DNA from: Halomonas sp. Y3
GTDB taxonomy: Bacteria > Pseudomonadota > Gammaproteobacteria > Pseudomonadales > Halomonadaceae
Assembly (NCBI RefSeq): GCF_024137965.1
Contig: NZ_CP099975.1
Span: 186,001-250,000, forward strand
Direction of reading: 5' to 3'
Length of the DNA stretch: 64,000 bases
Under the pieces are notes generated by a model. The model ran no database searches. It saw nothing but the letters and a program-made list of their open reading frames with translations, and was not told where the DNA came from. Below, piece after piece: positions 46,183-54,754 of the stretch (within the stretch, counting starts at the first letter, position 1; the number at the start of each line of letters is the position of its first letter). The position numbers and the translations under genes are program-made.

Positions 46183-47259
46183 TCAGCGGCAGATTGCCTC
46201 CAGGGCCTCCATCAGGCTGTCCATCTCATCCTCGGTGCCGATCGTGATGCGCAGGTAGTCGCGCAGGGCCTCGGTGTTGAAGTGGCGTACCAGGATGCCG
46301 CGCTCGCGCAGGCCGACAAACAGCTGGGCCGCATCGTGTTCCGGGTGGCTGACCAGCACGAAATTGGTCCGGGAGGGCAGTACCTCAAAGCCCAGCTTCT
46401 CGAGCCTGCCGCGGGTGCGTTCGCGGGTGGTGATCACCTTCTCGCGACACGCCTCGAAGTGCTCCCTGTCCTCCAGGGCGGCGATGGCCACGGCGCTGGC
46501 CAGGCTGTCGATAGGGTAGGAGTTGAAGGAGTCCTTGACCCGGTTCAGCCCCTCGATCAGCTCTCGGGAGCCCACCGCATAGCCCAGTCGCAGGCCGGCC
46601 AGGCTGCGGGACTTGGAGAAGGTGCCGGTCACCAGCAGGTTGGGGAAGCGAGCCACCAGGGAAGTGGCGCTTTCGCCGCCGAAGTCCACGTAGGCCTCGT
46701 CCACCAGCACCACGGACTCCGTGACGCGACCCAGCAGCGCCTCGATGGCGTCGCGGCCATGGCCGTGCCCGGTGGGGGCGTTGGGGTTGGCGAAGATCGC
46801 CCCGCCGCTGCCGGCCGAGAAGGCGTTCAGGTCCACCTCATGGCTAGCCGTGAGGGGGAGGGCGCGGCGCTCGATGCCATAGAGCCGGCAGTAGACGGGA
46901 TAGAAGCTGTAGGTGATCTCGGGCATCTCCAGCGGCTTCTCCTGACAGAAGAAGGCCTGGAAGGCCAGCGCCAGCACCTCGTCGGAGCCGTTGCCGACGA
47001 ATACCTGCTCGGCCTCGACGCCGAACTCCAGGGCCAGGGCCTCGCGCAGGGCGCGGGATTCCGGGTCCGGATAGAGGCGCAGGTGGTCGGTGCGGAATTC
47101 GCGCAGTACGGCACCCACGCCGGGGGCCGGCGGGTAGGGGTTCTCGTTGGTATTCAGCTTGATCAGGCGCTCGCGGGGCTGCTCACCGGGGACATAGGGC
47201 GTCAGCTCGCGCACCCTGGGGCTCCAGAACTTGCTCATGTTGGCTCGCTTCGTTGGCAA
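46183..47259 (-). CDS. hisC: Histidinol-phosphate aminotransferase
   Basis: Transaminates imidazole-acetol phosphate to histidinol phosphate. The PLP lysine is in TGTFSKSRSLAGLRLGY; LNTNENPYPP at the N-terminus, VGNGSDEVLAL, NPNAPTGHG and VDEAYVDFGG are typical. Length is 358 residues. The other his genes of this window (hisB, H, A, F) lie 8 kb away, and hisC stands alone. It is convergent with the rrn operon. Confidence 0.92.
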   Translation of the reverse strand: MPTKRANMSKFWSPRVRELTPYVPGEQPRERLIKLNTNENPYPPAPGVGAVLREFRTDHLRLYPDPESRALREALALEFGVEAEQVFVGNGSDEVLALAFQAFFCQEKPLEMPEITYSFYPVYCRLYGIERRALPLTASHEVDLNAFSAGSGGAIFANPNAPTGHGHGRDAIEALLGRVTESVVLVDEAYVDFGGESATSLVARFPNLLVTGTFSKSRSLAGLRLGYAVGSRELIEGLNRVKDSFNSYPIDSLASAVAIAALEDREHFEACREKVITTRERTRGRLEKLGFEVLPSRTNFVLVSHPEHDAAQLFVGLRERGILVRHFNTEALRDYLRITIGTEDEMDSLMEALEAICR

Positions 47260-47363
47260 GGGACAGGACTCGGCTCATGTTGACCTGCCCGCGGCAGCCG
47301 TGCAAGCCGGCACCGTGCTAGTCTGTGGAGCGCTTGCATAGATTCGAATCCACTGGAATCCCC

Positions 47364-48260
47364 ATGACCGCCCAGATTCTTGCCACCCTGCTGCCGGTAT
47401 TCCTGATCGCCGGCTGCGGCACCCTCTACGGCCGCTTCCGGACGCCGGACATTCGCAGCATCAATACGCTCAACATGGAGCTGTTCGTGCCGATGCTTGT
47501 CTTCGCCGTGCTGGCCGACGGCGAGGCGCCCCTGGAGGAGTATGTGGGCCTGGCGCTCGGGGGCGCGGTGATCGTGGTGGGCTCCGGCGTGCTGCTCTGG
47601 CCGCTGGTGAAGTGGCTGAAGCTCAACCCGAAGACCTTCCTGCCGCCGATGATGTTCAACAACTCCGGCAACATGGGGATACCGCTGCTGCTGCTGGCCT
47701 TCGGCGAGGCGGCGCTGCCCGCCGCTGTGGTCCTCTTCATCGTCGAGATGCTGCTGCACTTCTCGCTGGGGCTCTGGATGCTCAGCCCTGGCACGCCGCT
47801 GTGGCGCATCCTGCGCATGCCCATCGTGCTGGCCAGCATCGCCGGCCTGGCCGTCAACCTGGCCGGTGTCGGCCTGCCGGGCTGGCTGCTGGAGGCGTTG
47901 CATATGCTGGGTGGCGTCTGTATTCCGCTGCTGCTCTTTGCCCTCGGGGTGCGGATGCTCGACATCGACTTCGGCGACTGGAAGACCGGGGTGCTGGGGG
48001 CGCTGCTCTGCCCGCTCTCGGGGCTGGTGCTGGCCGTCCCGCTGATCTGGCTGCTGGGCCTTTCCGGCCTCCAGGCGGCGGCGCTGTGGGTCTTTGCCGC
48101 CCTGCCGCCGGCGGTACTCAACTACCTGGTCGCCGAACAGTACCGCCAGGAGCCCCACAAGGTGGCCTCCCTGGTGCTGATCGGCAACCTGGGGGCGTTG
48201 GTGGTGATGCCGGTGGTGCTGGCCCTGGTCTTTGGCCACGTCCATCCGGCGGCGGGCTGA
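47364..48260 (+). CDS. AEC family transporter (auxin efflux carrier type)
   Basis: 298 residues, about ten hydrophobic helices, with the family's central crossover NNSGNMGIPLLLLAFGEAA and the late LPPAVLNYLVAEQY. AEC members export or import small organic acids; the substrate is unknown here. Start ATG 47364 (MTAQILATLLPVF) is preferred to ATG 47325 because the 13 extra residues are hydrophilic and unlike the family. Divergent from hisC. Confidence 0.85.
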   Translation: MTAQILATLLPVFLIAGCGTLYGRFRTPDIRSINTLNMELFVPMLVFAVLADGEAPLEEYVGLALGGAVIVVGSGVLLWPLVKWLKLNPKTFLPPMMFNNSGNMGIPLLLLAFGEAALPAAVVLFIVEMLLHFSLGLWMLSPGTPLWRILRMPIVLASIAGLAVNLAGVGLPGWLLEALHMLGGVCIPLLLFALGVRMLDIDFGDWKTGVLGALLCPLSGLVLAVPLIWLLGLSGLQAAALWVFAALPPAVLNYLVAEQYRQEPHKVASLVLIGNLGALVVMPVVLALVFGHVHPAAG

Positions 48261-48358
48261 AAGCCAGGCAGGCTGTCCGCCGCTGGCATGAGAGGTTATG
48301 CTGTCAGACAGGCCGCCGTGAATGACGGTGTCATTGCCCACTGCTCAGGAGGACACAC

Positions 48359-48808
48359 ATGCAAATCAGGACCTTGCTCGCGGGATCGGCCATGCTGGCA
48401 CTGCTGGCCGGCTGTGCCGCCGGACCGACTCCCGGGCCCAGTGCGCCTGGACCCTATGTTGCGGAAGAACGCTATCAGGGTACCCTGCCGTGCCGCAACT
48501 GTGACGGTATCGACCTGGATGTGGTCATGCAGGGTAGCGAGCAGAGCCAGCCGGAGGAGCGGACCTTTACCCTTCAGGCCTCCTATCGTGCCCATCCCCA
48601 GAACCCGCCCGATGAGAATTACGCCGGCAACTGGGAGGTGCTCAGCGGCACCGCGACCGACCCGGACGCAACCGTCTACGAACTGACGCCGGACGGCGAG
48701 GGGCAGATCTACTACTTCCTGCGCTTGGACGAGCAGACCCTGGAGCTGATCGACCCCCAGCGTCGCCGCTTCCAGAACAGCGAGATGCTGCAGCTGCAGC
48801 GTCGCTGA
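48359..48808 (+). CDS. NlpE-like copper-resistance lipoprotein
   Basis: 149 residues. The lipobox LLAGC gives Cys19 as lipidation site of an outer-membrane lipoprotein. The mature part has YQGTLPCRNCDGIDL, the CxxC-containing signature of the N-terminal NlpE domain, and a final YYFLRLDEQTLELIDPQ block. It lacks the C-terminal OB-fold of E. coli NlpE, so it is the short form. NlpE signals envelope and copper stress to CpxA in enterics; that link is untested here. AGGAGG precedes the ATG. Confidence 0.85.
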   Translation: MQIRTLLAGSAMLALLAGCAAGPTPGPSAPGPYVAEERYQGTLPCRNCDGIDLDVVMQGSEQSQPEERTFTLQASYRAHPQNPPDENYAGNWEVLSGTATDPDATVYELTPDGEGQIYYFLRLDEQTLELIDPQRRRFQNSEMLQLQRR

Positions 48809-48912
48809 TCCACTGCGGTCAGGGACGAACCCCGGGGCGGCCATGGTGCCGCCCCGGGTGTTTGCGGGCTGCTAGAATGCCCCTCCAGCCAGGATCCGGG
48901 AGTCGAAACACC

Positions 48913-50292
48913 ATGGCCAAGGCAAAGAGCGCCTTCGTCTGCACCGAGTGCGGTGCCGAGTACCGCAAGTGGCAGGGGCAGTGCACCAGCTGCCAGGAGT
49001 GGAACACCCTGAGCGAGGTTCGCCTGGCCGCCGCGCGGCCCGGTGCCGGGAGCACAGGCGCCGGCGGTGGGCGCAGCGGCTATGCCGGGGCCCTGACGCG
49101 GGAGGTGGTGGACCTCGCCAATGTGGATCTCTCCGAGGTGCCGAGGCTCTCCTCCACCTTCGGCGAGTTCGACCGGGTGCTGGGGGGCGGGCTGGTGCCG
49201 GGGTCGGCGGTGCTGCTGGGGGGACACCCCGGCGCCGGCAAGTCGACCCTGCTGCTGCAGACCGCCTGCAAGCTGGCCCAGTCCCGCCGGGTGCTCTATG
49301 TCACCGGTGAGGAGTCGCTCTCCCAGGTGGCGATGCGCGCCCACCGCCTCCAGCTGCCGGTCCAGGGGCTCAAGATGCTGGCCGAGACCAGCGTCGAGAC
49401 CGTGCTCGCCGTGGCCGAGCGGGAGCGCCCCGAGATACTGGTGATCGACTCCATCCAGACCATGCACCTGGAGGACATCGCCTCGGCGCCGGGGGGCGTG
49501 GCTCAGGTCCGCGAGTCCGCCGCGGCCCTGACCCGCTTCGCCAAGCAGAGCAACACCGTGCTGCTGCTGGTGGGCCATGTGACCAAGGATGGCACCCTGG
49601 CCGGCCCCAAGGTGCTCGAGCACATGATCGACGCCTCCCTGCTGCTGGAGGGAGGGGCCGACTCGCGCTTTCGCACCCTGCGTGGGCAGAAGAACCGCTT
49701 CGGCGCGGTCAATGAGCTGGGGGTCTTCGCCATGCTCGAGCACGGTCTCAAGGAGGTGAAGAACCCCAGCGCCATCTTCCTCTCCCGGGCCGAGGAGCAG
49801 TCGCCGGGCAGCCTGGTGATGGTGGTCTGGGAGGGCACACGGCCGATTCTCGTCGAGGTGCAGGCGCTGCTCGACGACTCGGCGCTGGGCAACCCCCGGC
49901 GGGTCGCCGTGGGTCTCGATCCCAATCGCCTGGCCATGCTGCTGGCGGTGCTGCACCGCCACGGTGGGCTCTTCACCGGCGACCAGGATGTCTTCCTCAA
50001 CGTGGTGGGCGGGGTCAAGGTGCTGGAGACCAGTGCCGACCTGGCCGTGCTGCTGGCGGTGGTCTCCAGCCTGCAGAGCCGGCCGCTGCCCCGGGAGCTG
50101 GTGGTGTTCGGCGAGGTGGGGCTTTCCGGCGAGATCCGCCCGGTGCCCAGCGGCCAGGAGCGCATCGTCGAGGCGGCCAAGCACGGCTTTACCCGCGCCA
50201 TCGTGCCTCGCGGAAATGCACCCAAGTCATCGCCTCCCGGCATGGAGGTGGTCGCCGTGGACAAGCTCGCCGATGCGCTGGAGGCACTCTAG
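48913..50292 (+). CDS. radA: DNA repair protein RadA
   Basis: RecA-like branch-migration helicase. The N-terminal zinc finger has Cys10, Cys13, Cys24 and Cys27; Walker A is GGHPGAGKSTLL, the RadA motif is GQKNRFGAVNELGVF, and the last 130 residues form the Lon-protease-like domain (VVGGVKVLETSADLAVLLA). ATG 48913 gives 459 residues. Open sequence upstream is a chance extension. Confidence 0.96.
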   Translation: MAKAKSAFVCTECGAEYRKWQGQCTSCQEWNTLSEVRLAAARPGAGSTGAGGGRSGYAGALTREVVDLANVDLSEVPRLSSTFGEFDRVLGGGLVPGSAVLLGGHPGAGKSTLLLQTACKLAQSRRVLYVTGEESLSQVAMRAHRLQLPVQGLKMLAETSVETVLAVAERERPEILVIDSIQTMHLEDIASAPGGVAQVRESAAALTRFAKQSNTVLLLVGHVTKDGTLAGPKVLEHMIDASLLLEGGADSRFRTLRGQKNRFGAVNELGVFAMLEHGLKEVKNPSAIFLSRAEEQSPGSLVMVVWEGTRPILVEVQALLDDSALGNPRRVAVGLDPNRLAMLLAVLHRHGGLFTGDQDVFLNVVGGVKVLETSADLAVLLAVVSSLQSRPLPRELVVFGEVGLSGEIRPVPSGQERIVEAAKHGFTRAIVPRGNAPKSSPPGMEVVAVDKLADALEAL

Positions 50293-50377
50293 CTGCCGGG
50301 CCGAGCCCTTAACCAGCGGTCGTGTCCGGCCCGATCTGCAGAGTAGAATAGTCCCACCGTTTGCCAAGGAGATCCCG

Positions 50378-51415
50378 ATGAGTGCCATTCGCCTGACCCA
50401 GTACAGCCACGGCGCCGGCTGTGGCTGCAAGATCGCCCCCGACGTGCTCGACGGCATCCTGGCCAAGGCCGGCCCGGGCGCCTCCCACTCGCGGCTGATC
50501 GTCGGCAACCAGGGGCGCGAGGACGCCGCCGTCTACGACCTGGGCGACGGTCGCGGCATGATCGCCACCACCGACTTCTTCATGCCCATCGTCGACGACC
50601 CCTTCGACTTCGGGCGCATCGCCGCCACCAATGCCATCAGCGACGTCTTCGCCATGGGCGGCACCCCGGTGATGGCGCTGGGGATTCTTGGCTGGCCCCT
50701 GGACAAGCTGCCCGCGGAGGTGGCCGGGGACGTCCTGGCCGGCGCCCAGGCGGTATGCCGTGAGCTCGGCCTGGCCCTGGCCGGTGGCCACTCCATCGAC
50801 GCCCCGGAGCCGATCTTCGGCCTGGCGGTCAACGGCCTGGTGGAACTCGACCACCTCAAGCTCAACAAGGGGGCGAAGCCGGGGGACCTGCTGTTCCTGA
50901 CCAAGCCGCTGGGGGTGGGCATGCTCACCACCGCCGAGAAGAAGGGGCTGCTGGCGGCGGGCCACCAGAGCCTGGCCCGGGAGACCATGCTCAAGTCCAA
51001 CCGCATCGGCGTGGACCTGGCCAGGGTGGCCGGCGTTCACGCCATGACCGATGTGACCGGCTTCGGCCTGGCCGGGCACCTGGCCGAGGTGTGTGCGGCC
51101 AGCGGCGTGGCGGCCCGCATCGACTTTCGACGTCTGCCGCGGCTGGCCGAGGCCGAGGCCTACCGCCGCCAGGGCGCGGTGCCAGGCGGTACCCTGCGTA
51201 ACCGTCAGGCCCTGGGCGAGAGTCTGCCCGAGATGGACGAGGTCCACTGGCAGTGGCTCTGTGACCCTCAGACCTCCGGCGGCCTGCTGCTCTCGGTGGA
51301 CCCGGCCTGGGAAGATGACGTGGAGCGCATCGGCCGCGATCACGGTATCGAGCTGGTTCCCTTCGGTGAAGTGGTCAAGGCCGAGGGGCCGGCGCTGATC
51401 GAGGTCATCGGATGA
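50378..51415 (+). CDS. selD: Selenide, water dikinase SelD
   Basis: Makes selenophosphate from selenide and ATP. The reactive Cys17 in HGAGCGCKI is a true Cys codon, not TGA, so the enzyme does not itself need selenocysteine. ATTDFFMPIVDDPFDFGRIAATNAISDVFAMGG and VTGFGLAGHLAEV are family blocks. Length is 345 residues. Its stop overlaps the following selU start by four bases, so selenophosphate is handed to tRNA modification; no selA, selB or Sec-containing gene lies in the window. Confidence 0.96.
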   Translation: MSAIRLTQYSHGAGCGCKIAPDVLDGILAKAGPGASHSRLIVGNQGREDAAVYDLGDGRGMIATTDFFMPIVDDPFDFGRIAATNAISDVFAMGGTPVMALGILGWPLDKLPAEVAGDVLAGAQAVCRELGLALAGGHSIDAPEPIFGLAVNGLVELDHLKLNKGAKPGDLLFLTKPLGVGMLTTAEKKGLLAAGHQSLARETMLKSNRIGVDLARVAGVHAMTDVTGFGLAGHLAEVCAASGVAARIDFRRLPRLAEAEAYRRQGAVPGGTLRNRQALGESLPEMDEVHWQWLCDPQTSGGLLLSVDPAWEDDVERIGRDHGIELVPFGEVVKAEGPALIEVIG

Positions 51416-52548
51416 GCGAACTGCCGCTGGTGGCCCCCGACCTTGCGCTGCTGGGCGAGGAGCGGGTGCTGATCGATGTCCGCGCGCCGGTGGAGTTTGC
51501 CCAGGGCGCGCTGCCCGGTGCGGTGAATCTGCCGCTGATGGAGGACGAGGAGCGCCGCCTGGTCGGCATCGAGTACAAGCAGCGCGGCCAGCAGGCCGCC
51601 ATCGAGCTCGGCCAGCGGCTGGTCAGCGGCGACATCAAGGCGGCCCGGGTGAACGCCTGGCTGGAGGCCCTGGAAGCGCACCCCGAGGCCATCGTCTACT
51701 GCTTTCGCGGCGGCCTGCGCTCGCAGATCGCCCAGCAGTGGATCCAGGAAGCCGGCGTTACTCGGCCGCGCATTCGCGGCGGCTGGAAGGCGATGCGCCA
51801 GGCGCTGTGCGCGCGCATCGACGCCGCCGCCGACCAGCCCCTGCTGGTGGTGGGGGGGCTGACCGGCTGTGCCAAGACCGCGCTGATACAGGCCCTGGAC
51901 AACGGCCTGGACCTGGAGGGCTGTGCCCGGCACAAGGGCTCGGCCTTCGGCCGCCATCCGCTGCCGGCCCCTAGCCAGATCGACTTCGAGCACGCCATGG
52001 GGCTGAGGCTGCTCGACCTGCCTGGCCCCGTCGTGGTGGAGGACGAGTCGCGACATATCGGCGCTGCCAACATCCCGCTGACCTTCTGGCGTGCCATGGA
52101 GCAGGCGCCGCGGCTGCGCGTGGAGATGCCCCTGGACTGGCGCCTGGCGCAGATCCACAAGGACTACATCGACGATCTCTGGGAAGTCTATCGCCACCAG
52201 TGCGGCGAGTGGCTGGGCTGGGCGCTGATGCGCAAGCAGCTCGCCGGCGCTCTGGGGCGGCTGCGCAAGCGCCTGGGCAGCGCCCGGCTGGCGCGGCTGC
52301 AGCGCCTGCAGCAGCTCGCCTTCCGCGAGCACGAGCGCGGCAACCGCCAGGCCCACGAGGCGTGGCTGGCACCGCTGCTTACCGAGTACTACGACCCCAT
52401 GTACCGCTACCAGCTCGAACGCCACCCGGAGCAGCACTTCCTCCACGTGGGTGACTGGGAGAGCTGCCTGGCCGCTGCCCGGGAGTGGAGTGCTGCCCAG
52501 GCGGCAGAAGGTTCGGCGGCGGGCGCCCGGGTCGGGGCCGCCGGGTGA
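51412..52548 (+). CDS. selU: tRNA 2-selenouridine synthase (SelU/MnmH)
   Basis: Replaces sulfur by selenium in 2-thiouridine at wobble position 34, using selenophosphate. The rhodanese domain has the catalytic Cys97 in IVYCFRGGLRS, and the C-terminal part has a P-loop GLTGCAKT at 149-156 with Ala where most P-loops have Gly. Length is 378 residues. Coupled to selD through an ATGA overlap. Confidence 0.95.
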   Translation: MSELPLVAPDLALLGEERVLIDVRAPVEFAQGALPGAVNLPLMEDEERRLVGIEYKQRGQQAAIELGQRLVSGDIKAARVNAWLEALEAHPEAIVYCFRGGLRSQIAQQWIQEAGVTRPRIRGGWKAMRQALCARIDAAADQPLLVVGGLTGCAKTALIQALDNGLDLEGCARHKGSAFGRHPLPAPSQIDFEHAMGLRLLDLPGPVVVEDESRHIGAANIPLTFWRAMEQAPRLRVEMPLDWRLAQIHKDYIDDLWEVYRHQCGEWLGWALMRKQLAGALGRLRKRLGSARLARLQRLQQLAFREHERGNRQAHEAWLAPLLTEYYDPMYRYQLERHPEQHFLHVGDWESCLAAAREWSAAQAAEGSAAGARVGAAG

Positions 52549-52561
52549 ACCTGGATTTCGC

Positions 52562-53257
52562 TCAGGCCGCCAGGGGGCGCAGCCACTGGCTGAGCATGCG
52601 GTCGAGCAGCGGCGCCAGCTTCACGAAGCGCTGAGGGTCGGCCAGCAGGGCCTCGTCCGGTTGAGCGTGGGGGCTGTCGGCATGGCCATCGGGCCTGGGG
52701 CCGTGCTCGAGCAGGGCGGCCACGCTCTCCGGCGTGGCCTCCAGGTGGCAGAGCAGGCCGATCACGCGGCCACCATCCCAGCTGAAGCCCTGCAGCGGGC
52801 TCGCCTCGCTGCCACCCAGCGTCACGGCATCCTCGGGCAGGGCAAAGACATCCCGGTGCCACATGAAGGCCTCGAACTGCTCGGGCAGATCCAGGGGGCT
52901 CTCCGCCGCCAGGGTCACCCGGTGCCAGCCGACTTCGGCGCAGCGCCCACGAGCCACCACGGCCCCCAGCGCCTCGGCGATCAGGCGAGCCCCGTAGCCG
53001 ATGCCCAGCAGCGGCTTATGGCTGTCCAGGGCGCGCTCCACCAGCCGGCGCTCCCGCTTCAGCCAGGGCTGATCGGCAGGATCGAGGGGGCCGGCCGGGC
53101 CGTCGAGCAGCACCAGGGCGTCGCAGTCGGCGAGCCGGGGGGGAAGCTCTCCCGCCGCCAGATGGAACACCGTATGGCTATGGCCCATGCTGGAGAGCCA
53201 GTCGGCCAGGCGCGCCGGGCCCTGGTGGGGGCTGTGCTGGAGCAGGTGGAGATGCAT
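52562..53257 (-). CDS. Class I glutamine amidotransferase-like protein lacking the catalytic Cys
   Basis: 231 residues of the GATase1 fold: ALVLLDGPAGPLDPADQPW, KPLLGIGYGARLIAEALG, EVGWHRVTL, FMWHRDVFALPEDA and CHLEATPE. In active relatives the nucleophile elbow is G-I-C-x-G-x-Q; here it is G-I-G-Y-G-A-R, so Cys is replaced by Gly87 and the oxyanion Gln by Arg, while the His/Glu pair (His171, Glu173) remains. It is probably not a glutaminase; a binding or regulatory role is possible. Relatives in proteobacteria are GMP-synthase-like or gamma-glutamyl hydrolase-like. Convergent with selU. Confidence 0.85.
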   Translation of the reverse strand: MHLHLLQHSPHQGPARLADWLSSMGHSHTVFHLAAGELPPRLADCDALVLLDGPAGPLDPADQPWLKRERRLVERALDSHKPLLGIGYGARLIAEALGAVVARGRCAEVGWHRVTLAAESPLDLPEQFEAFMWHRDVFALPEDAVTLGGSEASPLQGFSWDGGRVIGLLCHLEATPESVAALLEHGPRPDGHADSPHAQPDEALLADPQRFVKLAPLLDRMLSQWLRPLAA

Positions 53258-53302
53258 GGGGAACCTCACCGTCGAAGGAAGTGCCAGGGGGCGCAAGGGT
53301 AC

Positions 53303-53596
53303 ATGAAGCCGACATGGCGAGAACAGGTGTTCAGCGTAATGGCCGCGATCCCGGCCGGGCGGGTGACCACCTACGGGCGCATCGCCGCCATGGCCGATGG
53401 GGTCACCCCGCGGATGGTGGCTCGCGCCCTGCGCGAGCTGCCCGCGGGGCACGGGCTGCCCTGGTATCGGGTGGTGACCGCCTCGCGGAAGCTGGCCGAC
53501 CACCCCGGCGCGGCGGAACAGCGAGAACGACTGGCGGCGGAGGGCGTGGTGCTGGATGACCGCGGCCGCGTGCCGGTAGAGCGGCTATGGCCGTAA
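53303..53596 (+). CDS. Alkyltransferase-like protein Atl (MGMT fold, Trp for Cys)
   Basis: 97 residues of the methylguanine-DNA methyltransferase DNA-binding fold: FSVMAAIPAGRVTTYGRIAAMA, MVARALRELP. The reactive PCHRV of Ada/Ogt is GLPWYRVV, with Trp54 in place of Cys. Atl proteins bind O6-alkylguanine and hand it to nucleotide excision repair instead of repairing it themselves. It begins 45 bases after the start of the divergent GATase-like gene. Confidence 0.93.
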   Translation: MKPTWREQVFSVMAAIPAGRVTTYGRIAAMADGVTPRMVARALRELPAGHGLPWYRVVTASRKLADHPGAAEQRERLAAEGVVLDDRGRVPVERLWP

Positions 53597-53621
53597 GACA
53601 GCGTTATTCAAAGGAGAGTCC

Positions 53622-54200
53622 ATGAGCGGTTTCTACCAGCGCCTGCAGGCCCTCGAGCCGCGTCGCCAGCAGGCCTTCATGGCGGCGCTCTGCGAGCGCC
53701 TGCTGCCAAACTATGCCCTCTACGCCCAGACCGCCGATCAGGGCAACCCTCGGGCGCTGCGTGCGATCCTCGACCTGGTGTGGGAGCGACTCTCGGTGAA
53801 GGAGGCGAAGATCGATTTTGCCCTCCAGGCCGAGAAGCTGGCCGAGCTGGCGCCAGGCGAGGAGGACGACAGCTTCGGCGCGCGCCGCGCCTCGGAGGCG
53901 GTGGCGGCGCTCTCGGCCCTGCTGGATACCCTGCAGGGGGAGGCGCCGGAGGCGGTGCTGGAGGTGAGCCGCGCGTCGCGAGGGGGTGTCAGGGCCTTTA
54001 TCGAGCTGACCGAGGGCGAGGAGGACGGCGAGCGGCTGGCCGCCCTGGTGCGCGACCACCCGCTGATGGCGGACGAGAACGACTTCCAGGATGCAGTGCT
54101 CGAGGCCGTCGAGGGCCCGCTGGGTCGGGATGAGCTCAAGGCGCTGCGCCGCCTGGGGCGCAACGACGGGTTCAGCAACCTCGGGCTCTCACCTGACTAG
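53622..54200 (+). CDS. DUF416 (YjaG-like) protein
   Basis: 192 residues; RRQQAFMAALCERLLPNYALYAQ, LDLVWERLSVKEAKIDF and FSNLGLS match E. coli YjaG. It is mostly helical and acidic, with no signal peptide or membrane segment. The function is unknown. A TGA/ATG gap of 25 bases links it to the Atl gene. Confidence 0.82.
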   Translation: MSGFYQRLQALEPRRQQAFMAALCERLLPNYALYAQTADQGNPRALRAILDLVWERLSVKEAKIDFALQAEKLAELAPGEEDDSFGARRASEAVAALSALLDTLQGEAPEAVLEVSRASRGGVRAFIELTEGEEDGERLAALVRDHPLMADENDFQDAVLEAVEGPLGRDELKALRRLGRNDGFSNLGLSPD

Positions 54201-54206
54201 CCGGGT

Positions 54207-54734
54207 TCAGAAGCGCCAGCCGGCGGTCACCATCAGGCCGGCGGCACCGAAGATGATCAGGTCCGTCTCCAGGCGCCTCCAGCTGACGCCCACCGTGGGC
54301 AGGATGCCCGGGGCCACCTCGTAGCGGTTGAAGGGGATCTTGTCGCGGTACTCGCCGCGATAGCCGTGCAGGATGCCGGCGGAGAGCTTGGCGCGGATGC
54401 GGGTGTCGCCGGACTCCCACATGGTGAGCTCGCGGCCCACGTAGAGGTAGTGGGAGTCCTGGTTGAAGGAGTTCTTGAAGCGCGCGAAGCCGGCGAACCA
54501 GAGCTCGGGGTTGTGGAGTTCCACCCCGATCAGCCGCTGGTTGTTGGTGTGCTCCGGGTCAGGGCTGAAGTGGTCGGTATAGAGGCTGGTCTGCACCAGC
54601 ACGCTGTCGAGCTCCATCACCGGCGGCCAGTCGATTCGCTCGCGCCAGCCCTCTGCCGGCTCCTCCGCCAGGGCGGGGAGGGCCGGCAGCAGGAGACCGA
54701 GCAGCAGGGCGGCCAGGGCGTTGCGTAGCGGCAT
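54207..54734 (-). CDS. Putative small outer-membrane beta-barrel protein
   Basis: 175 residues. A signal peptide (MPLRNALAALLLGLLLPALPALA) is followed by alternating hydrophobic strands (DSVLVQTSLYTDHF, LYVGRELTMW, LSAGILHGYRG, GLMVTAGWRF), ending in the aromatic C-terminal residue usual for outer-membrane proteins. It resembles small 8-stranded barrels such as PagP/PagL in size only; no catalytic residues were identified. It lies 20 bases after hisF on the same strand but is unlikely to be a histidine gene. Confidence 0.7.
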   Translation of the reverse strand: MPLRNALAALLLGLLLPALPALAEEPAEGWRERIDWPPVMELDSVLVQTSLYTDHFSPDPEHTNNQRLIGVELHNPELWFAGFARFKNSFNQDSHYLYVGRELTMWESGDTRIRAKLSAGILHGYRGEYRDKIPFNRYEVAPGILPTVGVSWRRLETDLIIFGAAGLMVTAGWRF

Positions 54735-54754
54735 CCGGTCGTCTCCCGAGGCGC

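Noticed and set aside
50378..50431. Selenocysteine in SelD
   Set aside because: The reactive position is a TGC codon (Cys17), not TGA.
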